DNA of 64,000 nucleotides from JOPF136 sp963773835 (GTDB lineage Bacteria > Acidobacteriota > Terriglobia > Acidiferrales > UBA7541). The notes beneath the pieces are model-generated. The model was given only the letters and a program-made list of their open reading frames with translations, did no database searches and was not told the origin of the DNA. Below, piece after piece: positions 31,513 through 41,504 of the stretch (position 1 is the stretch's first letter; each line of letters begins with the position of its first letter). The position numbers were made by a program, and so were the translations under genes. The DNA is taken from assembly GCA_963773835.1 (NCBI GenBank), contig CAVZCQ010000002.1, forward strand, positions 558,001-622,000, written 5' to 3'.

Positions 31513-32982
31513 ATGAATGCGAATCTTGCTGCCGCATCACTGCGGTATGTGTCTCCCCTCCGGTGGGTGGCGGGGTTAATCGTGTGCGGAGTTCTGGCGG
31601 CAGGGGGTGTGAGGCCGGTTGATGCTGCCCCGCAGGAAAGAGCCGAGCGAGCGCCTTCGCCGCCGGTATTGGTCCCTGGGGCCGGTGGGCTTTCACCGCA
31701 ACTCCCATTGGTTTCCTGGCGGAATAATCCGGGGCAGGCGGCAGCCCCGGCTACGGCGCAACCGCAGGAGCACAGGAGCGGCGCGGCACCGCAGCAGGCG
31801 GCAACACCGCTGGCTGCGTTGATTGCGGAGGCGGAGAGGAACGATCCCGCCATCCTGGCCGCAGAGGACGCCGTGCGCGCAGGAGCAGAAGTACCCGCGC
31901 AGGCGGGAGCGCTGCCCGATCCCCATTTCATGGTGCAGCAGTTCGCGGTGGGCAGTCCACGGCCGTTTGCCGGGTATACGAACAGCGACTTTGCGTATTT
32001 AGGTCTCGGGGTCTCGCAGGAATTTCCCTATCCGGGCAAACGCCGGCTGCGAAGCGCCGTGGCCGAGCGGGAGACGGACGTTCTGAAAGAGGGCGCGGAA
32101 ATCGTCCGGCGGGAAGAAATCGAGAAACTGAAGGAGGCGTACTACCGGCTTGCTTATCTCCAGCAATTGCTGTCCATCCACCATCGCCACGACGCGCTGG
32201 TGCAGCAGATGGCGGCGGCCGCGGAGATACGGTACCGCGCCGGCCAGGGAAACCAGCAGGACATCCTTCGCGCGCAGCTCGAACGGTCGCGGGTATTGCG
32301 AGACCTGTCCCGGGTGGAGCAGGAAGCCGGCGAGGCCCAGGCGGAGCTGAAACGCATCCTGCATCGCTCGCAGGATTCCCCCGACATAGCGACCGAGCCG
32401 CTGGTCCTCACGGAGTTCGCCCCGCAGCGGGAGACGCTGCTGATGCGCGCCCGCGAGGCAGATCCGAACGTGCGCGAGCGCGCCGAGATGGTGCGCAAAG
32501 GCCAGGCAGCGGTGGATCTGGCGCGGCGGGAGTTTCGACCCGATTTCGGCCTTTCCTACATGTGGCAGCGCACCGACCCCGCTGATTTCCGCGCCTACTA
32601 CATGTTCACATTCGACGTGAACTTTCCCCGCCGGAAGCCGCGCCAGGCCGCATTGGCCGAGGCAGAGATCAATGTGGAGAGGGCGCGGCGACAGCAGGAT
32701 GCCCAGGAGCAGGCCGCGCTCGCCGAGGTGAAAAAACAAATCGTGGACGTGGAGGCCAGCGACGAGCAGGCGCGCATCTACCGCGAAGGGCTGATTCCCC
32801 AGGCCTGGGCGACGTATGAGGCGGGAATGGCGGCCTACGAGTCCGGACGCGAGGACTTTCAGACGCTGCTTTCCTCCGTCATGGACGTGCTGAACCTGGA
32901 GCTGGAATACCAGCAAACGCTGCTGGCCCATCAACTCGGAATCGTGCGCATCGAGCGGCTGACAGGAACGGTCGAGCCATGA
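31513..32982 (+). CDS. cusC: TolC-family outer-membrane channel of a Cus-type efflux pump
   Basis: A 489-residue protein. After a signal segment (about residues 1-40) and a low-complexity linker, the TolC/OEP helical hairpin repeats follow: ALPDPHFMVQQFAVGSP, GVSQEFPYPGKRRLRSAVAE, LSIHHRHDALVQQMAAAAEIRYRAG and the second repeat with EFRPDFGLSYMWQRTDPADF. This gives the outer-membrane tunnel of a tripartite pump. It overlaps cusB by four bases (ATGA), so the three genes form one transcript. The family relation (CusC/CzcC) fits heavy-metal export; the symbol is by position and not by proven substrate. Confidence 0.88.
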   Translation: MNANLAAASLRYVSPLRWVAGLIVCGVLAAGGVRPVDAAPQERAERAPSPPVLVPGAGGLSPQLPLVSWRNNPGQAAAPATAQPQEHRSGAAPQQAATPLAALIAEAERNDPAILAAEDAVRAGAEVPAQAGALPDPHFMVQQFAVGSPRPFAGYTNSDFAYLGLGVSQEFPYPGKRRLRSAVAERETDVLKEGAEIVRREEIEKLKEAYYRLAYLQQLLSIHHRHDALVQQMAAAAEIRYRAGQGNQQDILRAQLERSRVLRDLSRVEQEAGEAQAELKRILHRSQDSPDIATEPLVLTEFAPQRETLLMRAREADPNVRERAEMVRKGQAAVDLARREFRPDFGLSYMWQRTDPADFRAYYMFTFDVNFPRRKPRQAALAEAEINVERARRQQDAQEQAALAEVKKQIVDVEASDEQARIYREGLIPQAWATYEAGMAAYESGREDFQTLLSSVMDVLNLELEYQQTLLAHQLGIVRIERLTGTVEP

Positions 32983-34631
32983 ACCGCGGCGAGCCGGGGG
33001 AACCGCGCGAGAAGGAAATTACGGCGGAAGGGAGCGGACACATGAATCGCTATCGCACTGCTTTTTTTGTGGCGATGTTTTTCTGCGTGGCGCTGGCCGC
33101 GGGGCTGGGATACGCGGGCTGGAGGATGTATCGCGCGGGCATGTGGAGGCCGACGCTTCCAACGGGAACAGTCTCGGCGCCGGCATCCGGGTCCGGCGGA
33201 TCCGCGGCGTCCGCCACGACGGGCGCGCCGGCGGCCGCGACCGAGCCGGCCCTGGCGCCGCTGCAACTCTCCCCGGAGCGCATGCAAAGCATTGGAATCC
33301 GGACGGGCGAGGTGCAGGTGAAATCGCTGCGGAATGAAATCCGGACCGTGGGAGACGTGGAAATTGACGAGCAACTGCTGGCCACGGTGCAGTTGCGATT
33401 CCCCGGCTGGCTTCAGAAAGTCTATGTGAACTCCACCTACCAATACGTGGAGAAGGGGCAGCCGCTGTTCACCGTGTACAGCCCCGACCTGGTGGCCACG
33501 GAGCAGGAATACCTGCTGGCCAGACAGAACCAGCACACTCTGGGAGCGAGCAGCGTGCCCGGAGTGGCCGCGGGCTCCGCCGTGCTGCTGGATGCGGCGC
33601 TGGAACGCCTGCGGCGGTGGCAGGTGCCGGCGGAGGAAATCAAACGACTGGAATCGACGGGAGAGGTGCGCCAGGAGCTGGAAATCGATTCGCCCGTCTC
33701 CGGCTTCGTGACGGAGCGGAACGCGCTTCCGAATCAATACGCGCCGCCGGAAGCGCGGCTCTACATGGTGGCCGGCCTTTCCACCGTGTGGGTGTACGCG
33801 GCACTCTTCCAGAACGACCTCGCGCAGTTGCATGCGGGCGATCCTGCGGCGGTAACCACGGATGCGTTTCCCGGCCGCACTTTCTCAGGCCGGGTGGACT
33901 TTATCTGGCCGCAGGTGGACATGACCACGCGGACAGCACGGGTGCGGCTGGTGTTTGCGAATCCCGGCCTGACGCTGAAGCCGGGGATGTACGTGAACAT
34001 CACGATCGGCGTGCCGCTGGGCCGGCATCTCTCGGTTCCGGCCTCGGGCGTGCTCCAGACCGGCACGCGAGCCGTGGTCTTTGTGGACCACGGAGGAGGC
34101 TCCTTGGAACCGCGCGAAGTGGAACTGGGCCCGCAGGCCGGGGACGACTACGTGGTGCTGAAAGGGCTGAAGGCAGGAGAAAGAATCATCACGTCTGCAA
34201 ATTTCCTGGTGGATTCCGAGAGCCAACTCCAGGCGGCCATGGGGTCGTTCGCGCCACCGCCTCCGGGCGCGGGCGCCGCAGCGGCGATGAACGGCGCCGG
34301 CGCACAGGCCGGCACGAACGTAGAGTTTTCTACCGATCCGGCCACACCGCGCAAAGGCTCCAACGTCTATCGCGTGAAAGTGACCGGAAGCGATGGCGCC
34401 CCGGTTACAGGCGCGCAGGTGAACGTGCGGAGCTTTATGGCAGCGATGCCAGCCATGGGTATGGCGGCGATGAATGTGCCCACGGCACTGAGCGAAAAAG
34501 GCAGCGGTCTCTACGAAGGGCAGGTGGCGCTGGAGAGCGGGGGAACCTGGCAGATCACGATCACAGTTACAAAAGGCGGAGCGACGCTGGCCACGAAACA
34601 ACTGAGCATCAACGTGGAAGGGGGGATGTAG
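32979..34631 (+). CDS. cusB: Periplasmic adaptor of a Cus-type RND pump with added C-terminal domain
   Basis: A 550-residue membrane-fusion protein. One N-terminal hydrophobic helix (about residues 27-48) anchors it. The lipoyl/barrel-sandwich motif is around FPGWLQKVYVNSTYQYVEKG, the helical hairpin around YSPDLVATEQEYLLAR, and the beta-barrel around PGLTLKPGMYVNITIG. The last roughly 110 residues (TNVEFSTDPATPRKGSNVYRVKV, MAAMPAMGMAAMNVPTAL, SGLYEGQVALESGGTWQI) look like a YtkA/FixH-type beta domain with a Met-rich loop, which could bind Cu(I) or Ag(I). The start at 32979 is coupled to the cusC stop; ATG at 33042 is an alternative. Confidence 0.87.
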   Translation: MNRGEPGEPREKEITAEGSGHMNRYRTAFFVAMFFCVALAAGLGYAGWRMYRAGMWRPTLPTGTVSAPASGSGGSAASATTGAPAAATEPALAPLQLSPERMQSIGIRTGEVQVKSLRNEIRTVGDVEIDEQLLATVQLRFPGWLQKVYVNSTYQYVEKGQPLFTVYSPDLVATEQEYLLARQNQHTLGASSVPGVAAGSAVLLDAALERLRRWQVPAEEIKRLESTGEVRQELEIDSPVSGFVTERNALPNQYAPPEARLYMVAGLSTVWVYAALFQNDLAQLHAGDPAAVTTDAFPGRTFSGRVDFIWPQVDMTTRTARVRLVFANPGLTLKPGMYVNITIGVPLGRHLSVPASGVLQTGTRAVVFVDHGGGSLEPREVELGPQAGDDYVVLKGLKAGERIITSANFLVDSESQLQAAMGSFAPPPPGAGAAAAMNGAGAQAGTNVEFSTDPATPRKGSNVYRVKVTGSDGAPVTGAQVNVRSFMAAMPAMGMAAMNVPTALSEKGSGLYEGQVALESGGTWQITITVTKGGATLATKQLSINVEGGM

Positions 34632-34633
34632 CC

Positions 34634-37600
34634 ATGATCGCCCGGCTGATGGACTGGTGCGCGCGGAATCGCTTTCTGGTGTTGACGGGGACGCTGCTGC
34701 TGGTGATGACCGGCATCTGGTCGCTGGGCCACGTGCCGCTCGACGCCCTGCCGGACATATCGGACGTGCAGGTGATCGTGCACATCCCGTGGGAGGGGGA
34801 GCCGCCGAGCATCATCGAAGACCAGGTGACCTATCCCATCGTCACACGGATGCTGGCGGCGCCGCACGTGAAAGCGGTACGCGCGCAGACCATGTTCGGC
34901 GATTCCTATATCTTCGTGGTCTTCGAGGACGGCACGGATCTGTACTGGGCGCGGTCGCGGGTGCTCGAATACCTCCAACAGTTGCAGGGCTCGCTGCCTA
35001 AGAACGTGTCCCCCATGATTGGGCCGGACGCCACCGGAGCGGGCTGGGTGTATCAGTACTCGATTCTCGATCGCACACATCGGCACTCGCTGGCGGACCT
35101 GCGCAGCCTGCAGGACTGGTACGTGCGCTACCAGCTCGAGACGGTGCCCGGGGTCGCGGAGGTGGCCTCGATTGGCGGCTTCGTGCGCCAATACCAGGTG
35201 AATCTGGATCCGAACCGGCTGCGCGCGTACAACATCCCGCTCGCGACGGTGATGGACCGCGTGCGCGACAGCACAAACGAAGTGGGCGGGCGCGTGCTCG
35301 AATTCGGCGGCGCGCAATTCATGGTCCGGGGCCTCGGCTATCTGCGCTCGTCCGACGACCTGGCGAGCACCCCCGTGGCTACGAAGAACGGAGTGCCGGT
35401 GCTGCTGCGCGACCTGGGAAACGTCACCGTGGGCCCGGACATCCGCGAAGGCGTGAGCGAATGGAATGGAGAGGGCGAGGCGCCAGGAGGCATCGTGGTG
35501 ATGCGCTTCGGGATGAACGCGCTGAACGTAATCAACGGGGTGAAGAAAAAGCTCGGGGAGATCCAGCGGTCACTGCCGCCGGGAGTGGAAATCGTGATGG
35601 GCTACGACCGTTCGGGGCTGATTCACGAATCCATCCGCACGCTGCAGCGCGATTTGCTGGAGGAAGCGTTGATCGTGAGCCTAGTCACGATCGCCTTTCT
35701 TTTCCATTTTCGTTCCGCGCTTATTCCGATCCTGACGCTTCCTATCGCCGTGCTGGGTGCATTTATTCCGATGAGTTATTTGGGCGTCAGCACCAACATC
35801 ATGTCGCTGGGCGGGCTGGCGCTGGCGATCGGGGTGCTGGTGGATGCAGCCATCGTCATGGTGGAGAACGGGTATCGCCACCTTTCCGAGCATCCCGCGG
35901 TAGTACAGGCTGGCGGACGAGTTGAGCTGGACGCCAAGGAGCGGGTGAAGGTGCTGATGGCGGCGGCCAAACAGGTGGGGCCGGCGATTTTCTTCTCTCT
36001 GTTGATCATCGTGGTTTCCTTCCTGCCGGTGTTTCTGCTGGAGGCGCAGGAGGGCCGGATGTTCCGTCCGCTGGCGTGGACGAAGACGCTGGCGGTGGGG
36101 TTTTCCTCACTGCTTGCGGTGACGCTGGTGCCCGTGCTGATGCCGCTGTTCCTTCGCGGGCGGCTTCGCCCCGAATCCGCGAATCCTTTTTCGCGGTGGA
36201 CGCAGGCGCTGTACCTGCCGGTGCTGCGGCTGTGCTTGCGCTTTCGGAAGACGACGCTGTTGCTGAACCTGGTGTTTCTGGCCGTGACGGCGCCGCTGGC
36301 GTTGAAAATCGGCAGCCAGTTCATGCCGCCTCTTTATGAAGGATCGACGCTGTACATGCCGACGTCACTGCCGGGCCTTTCCGTCACCCAGGCATCGCAA
36401 CTGCTGCAGGAACAGGACCGCATCCTGAGGTCGTTCCCGGAAGTGGAGAGCGTGCTCGGCTACGTGGGGCGTTCCGACAGCCCCACGGACAACTCGCCGC
36501 TGGACATGTACGACACGACCATTATGCTGAAGCCGCGCGAGGAGTGGCGGCCGGGCATGACATACGAAAAGCTGATCAGCGCGATGGACCAGAAACTGCA
36601 ATTTCCCGGTCTGACCAATACGTGGACCATGCCGGTGGAGAACCGCCTGGACATGGAGCTGACCGGCATCAAAACTCCTGTGGGGCTGAAGATCCAGGGA
36701 CCCACGCTCGAAGGCATTCAGGCCGCAGGGGCGCAGGTGCAGCAGATTCTCTCTGGCATTCCTGAACTGCAGTCCGCCTTTGCCGAGCGCGTGGCCGACG
36801 GCTTCTACGTGAACGTGGAGGTGAACCGTCCGGAAGCCGCGCGGTACGGTCTGACCGTAGCGGACGTGCAGCACGCGGTAACCTCCGGGATCGGCGGGGA
36901 AAACATCGCGGAAAACGTGGAACATCGCGAACGGTATCCCATTAACATCCGGTACAGCCGCGACTTCCGCGACGACCTGGAAGCGCTGCGCCGCGTGGTG
37001 ATGGCCACACCCACGGGAGCGCAGATTCCACTGGGCGAGGTTGCCAAGGTCTATTTTTCGCGCGGGCCGGCCATGATCCGCGACGAAGACGGATTGCTGA
37101 CCGGCTACGTGTATCTGAATCTGAGCACGAAAGACTACGGGGGGTTCGTGAACCGGGCCGAGCAGTTGCTGCGCGAAAAGCTGCGGCTTCCGGCCGGCTA
37201 TGCGTACAAATGGTCGGGAGAATACGAATTCGAACTGCGCGCGAAGGAGCGGCTAAAGGTCATCCTCCCGGTCGTGTTCGTCGTCATTTTCCTGCTGCTC
37301 TACATGGTCTTTCACTCCGTGACGGAAGCGACGGTGCTGATTTTCCCCACGTTTTACGCCATGACCGGAGGGCTGCTGCTGCAATACTGGCTGGGGTACA
37401 ACTTCAGCGTGGCCGTGTGGGTGGGCTACATCGCTCTGTTTGGTATCGCGGTGGAAACGGGAGTGGTGATGGTGGTGTACCTGCACGAAGCGCTGGACAA
37501 ACGCCTGGCCTCGGGCCAGCCATTGCGGCACGAAGACATCGAAGAGGCGGCCATCGAAGGAGCGGTGCAGCGCCTACGGCCGAAGTTGATGACGGTGACG

Positions 37601-37810
37601 GCCGTGCTGGCGAGCCTCATCCCGATCCTGATGGAAAGCGGGGTGGGCTCCGACGTAATGAAGCCGATTGCCGCGCCCATTGTCGGCGGCATGATCACGT
37701 CCACGATTCACGTGCTCATCCTGGTGCCGGTGTTCTTCGCGCTGATGAAGGAGCGGGCCTTCCGCCACGGAACCCTGCGCCACTCCCAGGACGTGTCCAA
37801 GGAAGCCTAG
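34634..37810 (+). CDS. cusA: Heavy-metal RND efflux pump inner-membrane protein (CusA/CzcA)
   Basis: A 1058-residue HME-RND transporter with twelve membrane helices and two large periplasmic loops. The N-terminus (MIARLMDWCARNRFLVL) and DALPDISDVQVIVH are classical, as are LALAIGVLVDAAIVMVENG (proton relay Asp and Glu), and the second repeat ending in ALFGIAVETGVVMVVYL. Many methionines in the periplasmic region would suit Cu/Ag, but Zn/Co/Ni types cannot be excluded from motif reading. Frame is open for about 1 kb upstream, inside cusB, where it is a shadow. It is two bases after the cusB stop. Confidence 0.92.
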   Translation: MIARLMDWCARNRFLVLTGTLLLVMTGIWSLGHVPLDALPDISDVQVIVHIPWEGEPPSIIEDQVTYPIVTRMLAAPHVKAVRAQTMFGDSYIFVVFEDGTDLYWARSRVLEYLQQLQGSLPKNVSPMIGPDATGAGWVYQYSILDRTHRHSLADLRSLQDWYVRYQLETVPGVAEVASIGGFVRQYQVNLDPNRLRAYNIPLATVMDRVRDSTNEVGGRVLEFGGAQFMVRGLGYLRSSDDLASTPVATKNGVPVLLRDLGNVTVGPDIREGVSEWNGEGEAPGGIVVMRFGMNALNVINGVKKKLGEIQRSLPPGVEIVMGYDRSGLIHESIRTLQRDLLEEALIVSLVTIAFLFHFRSALIPILTLPIAVLGAFIPMSYLGVSTNIMSLGGLALAIGVLVDAAIVMVENGYRHLSEHPAVVQAGGRVELDAKERVKVLMAAAKQVGPAIFFSLLIIVVSFLPVFLLEAQEGRMFRPLAWTKTLAVGFSSLLAVTLVPVLMPLFLRGRLRPESANPFSRWTQALYLPVLRLCLRFRKTTLLLNLVFLAVTAPLALKIGSQFMPPLYEGSTLYMPTSLPGLSVTQASQLLQEQDRILRSFPEVESVLGYVGRSDSPTDNSPLDMYDTTIMLKPREEWRPGMTYEKLISAMDQKLQFPGLTNTWTMPVENRLDMELTGIKTPVGLKIQGPTLEGIQAAGAQVQQILSGIPELQSAFAERVADGFYVNVEVNRPEAARYGLTVADVQHAVTSGIGGENIAENVEHRERYPINIRYSRDFRDDLEALRRVVMATPTGAQIPLGEVAKVYFSRGPAMIRDEDGLLTGYVYLNLSTKDYGGFVNRAEQLLREKLRLPAGYAYKWSGEYEFELRAKERLKVILPVVFVVIFLLLYMVFHSVTEATVLIFPTFYAMTGGLLLQYWLGYNFSVAVWVGYIALFGIAVETGVVMVVYLHEALDKRLASGQPLRHEDIEEAAIEGAVQRLRPKLMTVTAVLASLIPILMESGVGSDVMKPIAAPIVGGMITSTIHVLILVPVFFALMKERAFRHGTLRHSQDVSKEA

Positions 37811-37844
37811 GAGCCGTTGCAAGACCCTTCTAGACCCCGTAGAT

Positions 37845-38549
37845 TTAACGATTTAGGAAGCCTGGGAGGGCGTTTCTCAGCCAGATCTGGGGGCTCCTCG
37901 GAATCTCTCTCTGCTCGCCTGCAGCAAGGTAGACAAATCCACCGTAGAATTCCTCCATGCTGACCTTGCCGAAGTGTGAAGCGATGGACTCCCAAGGATG
38001 GCGTGGGGCGAGTTCCATGGAAACGCCGAATGAGCGAGTCAGGAGTACACCTAATGGCGCAAGTCTTGAAAGCCAACCGGAAGGCAGCTTGAAGTCAAGG
38101 ACTACAAATCGTCCACCTGCCGGGAGGGATTTGCGTCCATTCCGAATAACAGCATCGAATTCCGGCACAAATGTGATTGCCCAGGTTGAAATGATTCCAT
38201 CGACGTTTTCTGGGAACTGATACCAAGCGGCATCGCTCCGGACAAGCTCGACGTTGGACCAGCCTTCCCGTTCAACTCGCTGCCGAGCCTGGGCCAGCAT
38301 CGCATCCGTAAGATCGACTCCAATAATCCGTCCGGCGGACCCGATTGCTTTCTGCAGCAAGGGAAAATTCGCGCCGGTTCCACAGGCGATGTCAACGACC
38401 GTGTCTCCGGTATGCAGTTTGAGCGCTGCTACGGCCCGCTTACGATACGCCGCCAACCGAAAACCCAAGAGGTAATAAAGTTGCGAGGAGAAATCGTAGT
38501 TCCTGGCCCTTTTGCGATACAGATCGATAAGTTCTTGACTCGCGAGCAT
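37845..38549 (-). CDS. Class I SAM-dependent methyltransferase (UbiE-like)
   Basis: A 234-residue protein. Motif I is VVDIACGTGANFPLL, motif II IIGVDLTDAML, then WSNVELVRSDAAWYQF and a FVVLDFKLPSGWLS strand. The N-terminus LYRKRARNYDFSSQLYYLLGFR recalls UbiE/MenG and phospholipid N-methyltransferases, so a small-molecule or lipid substrate is likely. The ATG at 38549 was chosen for this opening and for GGAGAAG ten bases upstream; the frame continues to 38750 without protein character. It is convergent with cusA and upstream of nothing related. Substrate unknown. Confidence 0.85.
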   Translation of the reverse strand: MLASQELIDLYRKRARNYDFSSQLYYLLGFRLAAYRKRAVAALKLHTGDTVVDIACGTGANFPLLQKAIGSAGRIIGVDLTDAMLAQARQRVEREGWSNVELVRSDAAWYQFPENVDGIISTWAITFVPEFDAVIRNGRKSLPAGGRFVVLDFKLPSGWLSRLAPLGVLLTRSFGVSMELAPRHPWESIASHFGKVSMEEFYGGFVYLAAGEQREIPRSPQIWLRNALPGFLNR

Positions 38550-38614
38550 GAGTTCAGCTTCTCCATGATGACAGCTAGGGCCTACTGGAAAACCCTCCGC
38601 GGACACGACTCGGG

Positions 38615-40021
38615 TTAACCACCGCCTTCCGGCTCCCCTTCGTGGCAGACTTGCCCGGGAGCCAGGAGCGCATATTTCTCCATCCGGTAGATTAGTGTCT
38701 TGCGCGAGATGTTCAAAAAACGGGCGGCGCGCGTCTGGTTCCACTCGCACTTCTCCAGCGCCTTGCAGAGCAGCTCTTTTTCAACTTCTTCAAGACTGAT
38801 GCCATCGTCCGGGATCTCCAGGCGAATCTGGGACACGCGAAGACGTTCCTGGCGGATATTTTCCGGGAGCTGCAGCGGGGTGATCTCCTCGTTCCTGCCC
38901 AGCACGATCGCGCTCTCGACCACGTTTTCGAGCTCGCGCACATTTCCCGGCCAATCGTATTGGAGGAGCGCTTCGATAGCAGCGGGCGAGAGGCGCCGCG
39001 GGGGTAGGCTGTAGCGGTTGCAGAATTGTCCTACAGAATGCTCGATCAGCAAGGGGAGGTCCTCGCGGCGCTCCCGAAGGGGAGGAATCCGGAGCGTGAC
39101 CACGCTCAAACGATAGTAGAGATCTTCACGGAAGGAACCGTCTTCCATCATAGTTTTCAGGTTGCGGTTGGTGGCCGCGATTACGCGGACATCAATTTTC
39201 AGGGGCTCGGTCCAGCCGATCTTCTGAATCTCGCGCTCCTGGATGACGCGCAAGAGACGCACCTGAAGCGACGGGGAGAGTTCGCCGATCTCATCGAGAA
39301 AAACGGTGCCATGATTCGCCGCTTCGAACTTGCCGGCGCGGTCGGCCACCGCCCCTGTAAACGACCCTTTCTTGTGTCCGAACAGTTCGGACTCGATCAG
39401 CGTTTCCGGGATGGCGCCGCAATTGACCACGACGAAGGGGCCGGTGCTGCGCGCGCTGTTGAGATGGATCGCTTTGGCCAGCAGTTCCTTGCCGGTCCCG
39501 GATTCGCCCAGCAGCAGAACCGTGGAGTCGCGCGGGGCTACCTGCGCGGCCAGTTCAAAGAGTTCGGTCATCTTCTTGGAATGCCCGATAATGTTTTCGA
39601 ACTGCGAGGCCCGTTTCGCGTAGGCACGCAGTGTGCGGTTCTCTTCCACCAGGCGCCCATACTGGATGGCCTTGCGCACGATCACCTTGAGAGCCTCTTC
39701 GCTGACGGGTTTGAGCAGGTAGTCGAAGGCGCCGAGCTTGATGGCCGAGACCGCGTCGGAGACGGTTCCATAGGCGGTCATCACGATGACCGGCATGCTG
39801 GGCGAGTGCTCCCTGAGCCAGGCGAGCAGCTCCATACCGCTGGCTCCTGGCATCTTGACGTCCGTCACCACCAGGTCGAATTCCCTCTGGCCGAGCAATT
39901 CGATCGCTGCATCCACAGCGGACGCGGTGATGATCTCGTAGTGCTCTTCGGCGAGCCAGAAAGCGATCACCTGGCGCTGGCTTTCGTTGTCGTCAACCAG
40001 AAGTATGGATGCGACTTCCAT
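38615..40021 (-). CDS. Sigma-54-dependent response regulator (NtrC family)
   Basis: A 468-residue regulator: receiver domain with phosphoacceptor D54 (VTDVKMPG), AAA+ domain with Walker A GESGTGKE, sigma-54-contacting GSFTGA loop (a G-S-F-T-G-A version of GAFTGA), VFLDEIGELSP and the WPGNVRELEN motif, then a Fis-type HTH (NQTRAARFLNISRKTL). When phosphorylated, it would bind enhancer sites and drive sigma-54 RNA polymerase. ATG at 40021 is preferred (GGAGAA 8-13 bases upstream) over a GTG at 40042 that overlaps the kinase stop. Its partner kinase is directly upstream. A candidate -24/-12 promoter with palindromes lies beyond the kinase. Confidence 0.93.
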   Translation of the reverse strand: MEVASILLVDDNESQRQVIAFWLAEEHYEIITASAVDAAIELLGQREFDLVVTDVKMPGASGMELLAWLREHSPSMPVIVMTAYGTVSDAVSAIKLGAFDYLLKPVSEEALKVIVRKAIQYGRLVEENRTLRAYAKRASQFENIIGHSKKMTELFELAAQVAPRDSTVLLLGESGTGKELLAKAIHLNSARSTGPFVVVNCGAIPETLIESELFGHKKGSFTGAVADRAGKFEAANHGTVFLDEIGELSPSLQVRLLRVIQEREIQKIGWTEPLKIDVRVIAATNRNLKTMMEDGSFREDLYYRLSVVTLRIPPLRERREDLPLLIEHSVGQFCNRYSLPPRRLSPAAIEALLQYDWPGNVRELENVVESAIVLGRNEEITPLQLPENIRQERLRVSQIRLEIPDDGISLEEVEKELLCKALEKCEWNQTRAARFLNISRKTLIYRMEKYALLAPGQVCHEGEPEGGG

Positions 40022-40038
40022 GGTTCTCCGGGTGGTGC

Positions 40039-41313
40039 TCACTCTCCGTTGCTTTGAGCGGGAAAGACCAGCCGGAAGGTCATTCCGCGCTCCGGATTGC
40101 GTTCCGCTTCGATGCGTCCTTCGTGCTGCTCCATGATGCGCTGGGCAATGGATAGGCCGAGGCCCGTGCCCTCGGCCTTTGTAGTGTAGAACGGGTCGAA
40201 GATTCGCTGCAGGTCTGCCTGCTGAATGCCGGCTCCTTCGTCGCGAACGCCAACTATGAGGAGGTCTGGCCGTTTTTCCAGGAACAGCTCGATTTTCCCG
40301 CCATCCGGCATGGCCTCGCAGGCATTCATCACAAGGTTGAGCAGGACTTCCTTGATTTGATCCGGGTCTATGGCGAGTTTGGGAACGGCGGCATCAAGCT
40401 TGGGGCGAACCAGGCCGATTTTCCTGGTGGAAGCCATCTCCGCCACCAGATTGCACACCCCACCGACGAGTTGATGAATGTCCGTGCGCCGCCGCACGGA
40501 TGGACGGGGCTGCGCGAATTCGAGAAACTGGTAGAGCAGGCCGTTGAGCCGTTCGATTTCGCGCCTGAACACGGCAGTGAATTCATGGCGCTGTTCGGAA
40601 CTCAGGCTGGGGCGTCCGAGAATTTCAACCGCCCCCTCGATGGCGCTCAGGGGGCTGCGGATTTCGTGGGCCAAGGCGGCGGACAGAGTTCCCAGGGCCG
40701 ACAGGCGTTCGGCGCGGCGCAGGCTCTCAAATGACTTTTTCAGCTCCTCGTGAGCGCTGCCGAGCTGCTCGGCTGTCTTCCGCAATTCCGCGGTTTTTCC
40801 CCGCTCTCGATCCGAGAGGATCCCGGTCAGACCGCCAAACAGGAAGAAGAGTGCCACCTCGTCGAACTTGCTGGCCTGGGCGCTGGGCTCTGTGCTCCAG
40901 GTGATGACGATGTGCGGAATGTAGAGAACCGCCGCCAGCGCGGCGGTCCATAGTCCGCCGCGGGCTCCGTACCACAACGCGGCCAGTACAATGGGAAAGT
41001 AGTACGCACCCTGCAGGAGATCATGGGCATGCTCACTGTGAGGACTCATCGTGTAATGCAGGATGGTAATCACACACAGCCCGACGCAGATCGCCGCAAC
41101 TTGGGCAAAATCCCGCGTTAGATGAGCCTTTTTCAGCCACCCTGGCGCCACGACGGCCGCCGCCAGCAGGACTGCTCCGATCAGCAGTCCTGAGCGGGTA
41201 CCATGCGTCACGAGATGGCGAAGAGCTGAAGGGTAATGGGGAACCACAATCAGGCAAACGGCCAGACAGATGGTGGCGAGTCCCAGCAACCGGCGATAGG
41301 GGATCGCGCGCAT
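40039..41313 (-). CDS. Sensor histidine kinase paired with the sigma-54 regulator
   Basis: A 424-residue membrane kinase. The first roughly 160 residues hold several hydrophobic helices (LLGLATICLAVCLIVV, LLIGAVLLAAAVVA, VAAICVGLCVITIL, GLWTAALAAVLYIPHIVIT) and no large periplasmic loop, so it likely senses in or near the membrane. The H-box is ALAHEIRSPLSAIEG; N- and G-boxes follow (NLVMNACEAMPDGG, TKAEGTGLGLSIA). A GTG at 41334 is also possible. Its stop is 18 bases before the regulator ATG. The overall form matches AtoS/ZraS-like partners of NtrC-class regulators. Confidence 0.9.
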   Translation of the reverse strand: MRAIPYRRLLGLATICLAVCLIVVPHYPSALRHLVTHGTRSGLLIGAVLLAAAVVAPGWLKKAHLTRDFAQVAAICVGLCVITILHYTMSPHSEHAHDLLQGAYYFPIVLAALWYGARGGLWTAALAAVLYIPHIVITWSTEPSAQASKFDEVALFFLFGGLTGILSDRERGKTAELRKTAEQLGSAHEELKKSFESLRRAERLSALGTLSAALAHEIRSPLSAIEGAVEILGRPSLSSEQRHEFTAVFRREIERLNGLLYQFLEFAQPRPSVRRRTDIHQLVGGVCNLVAEMASTRKIGLVRPKLDAAVPKLAIDPDQIKEVLLNLVMNACEAMPDGGKIELFLEKRPDLLIVGVRDEGAGIQQADLQRIFDPFYTTKAEGTGLGLSIAQRIMEQHEGRIEAERNPERGMTFRLVFPAQSNGE

Positions 41314-41504
41314 AACCGCAAAGAATCGTAGCACGCCGGGTTCCCTGCTTCCGTCCTTCCCGGACTCCTTCCCATGTCAGGCGCTTCGGTCGCGCCTACC
41401 CCGTGGATTCAGCGCGTTCCGAACTTTGATAACCGAAACGCCCAGCTCAGCAGAACGCCAGTGGCTGCCGCGAGGTGCCCAGAAATAGCCCTGTTTGGCC
41501 CTAC

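Noticed and set aside
33617..34633. N-terminal extension of the CusA frame over about 1 kb of cusB
   Set aside because: It is a frame-shadow of cusB; CusA homology begins at the ATG at 34634.
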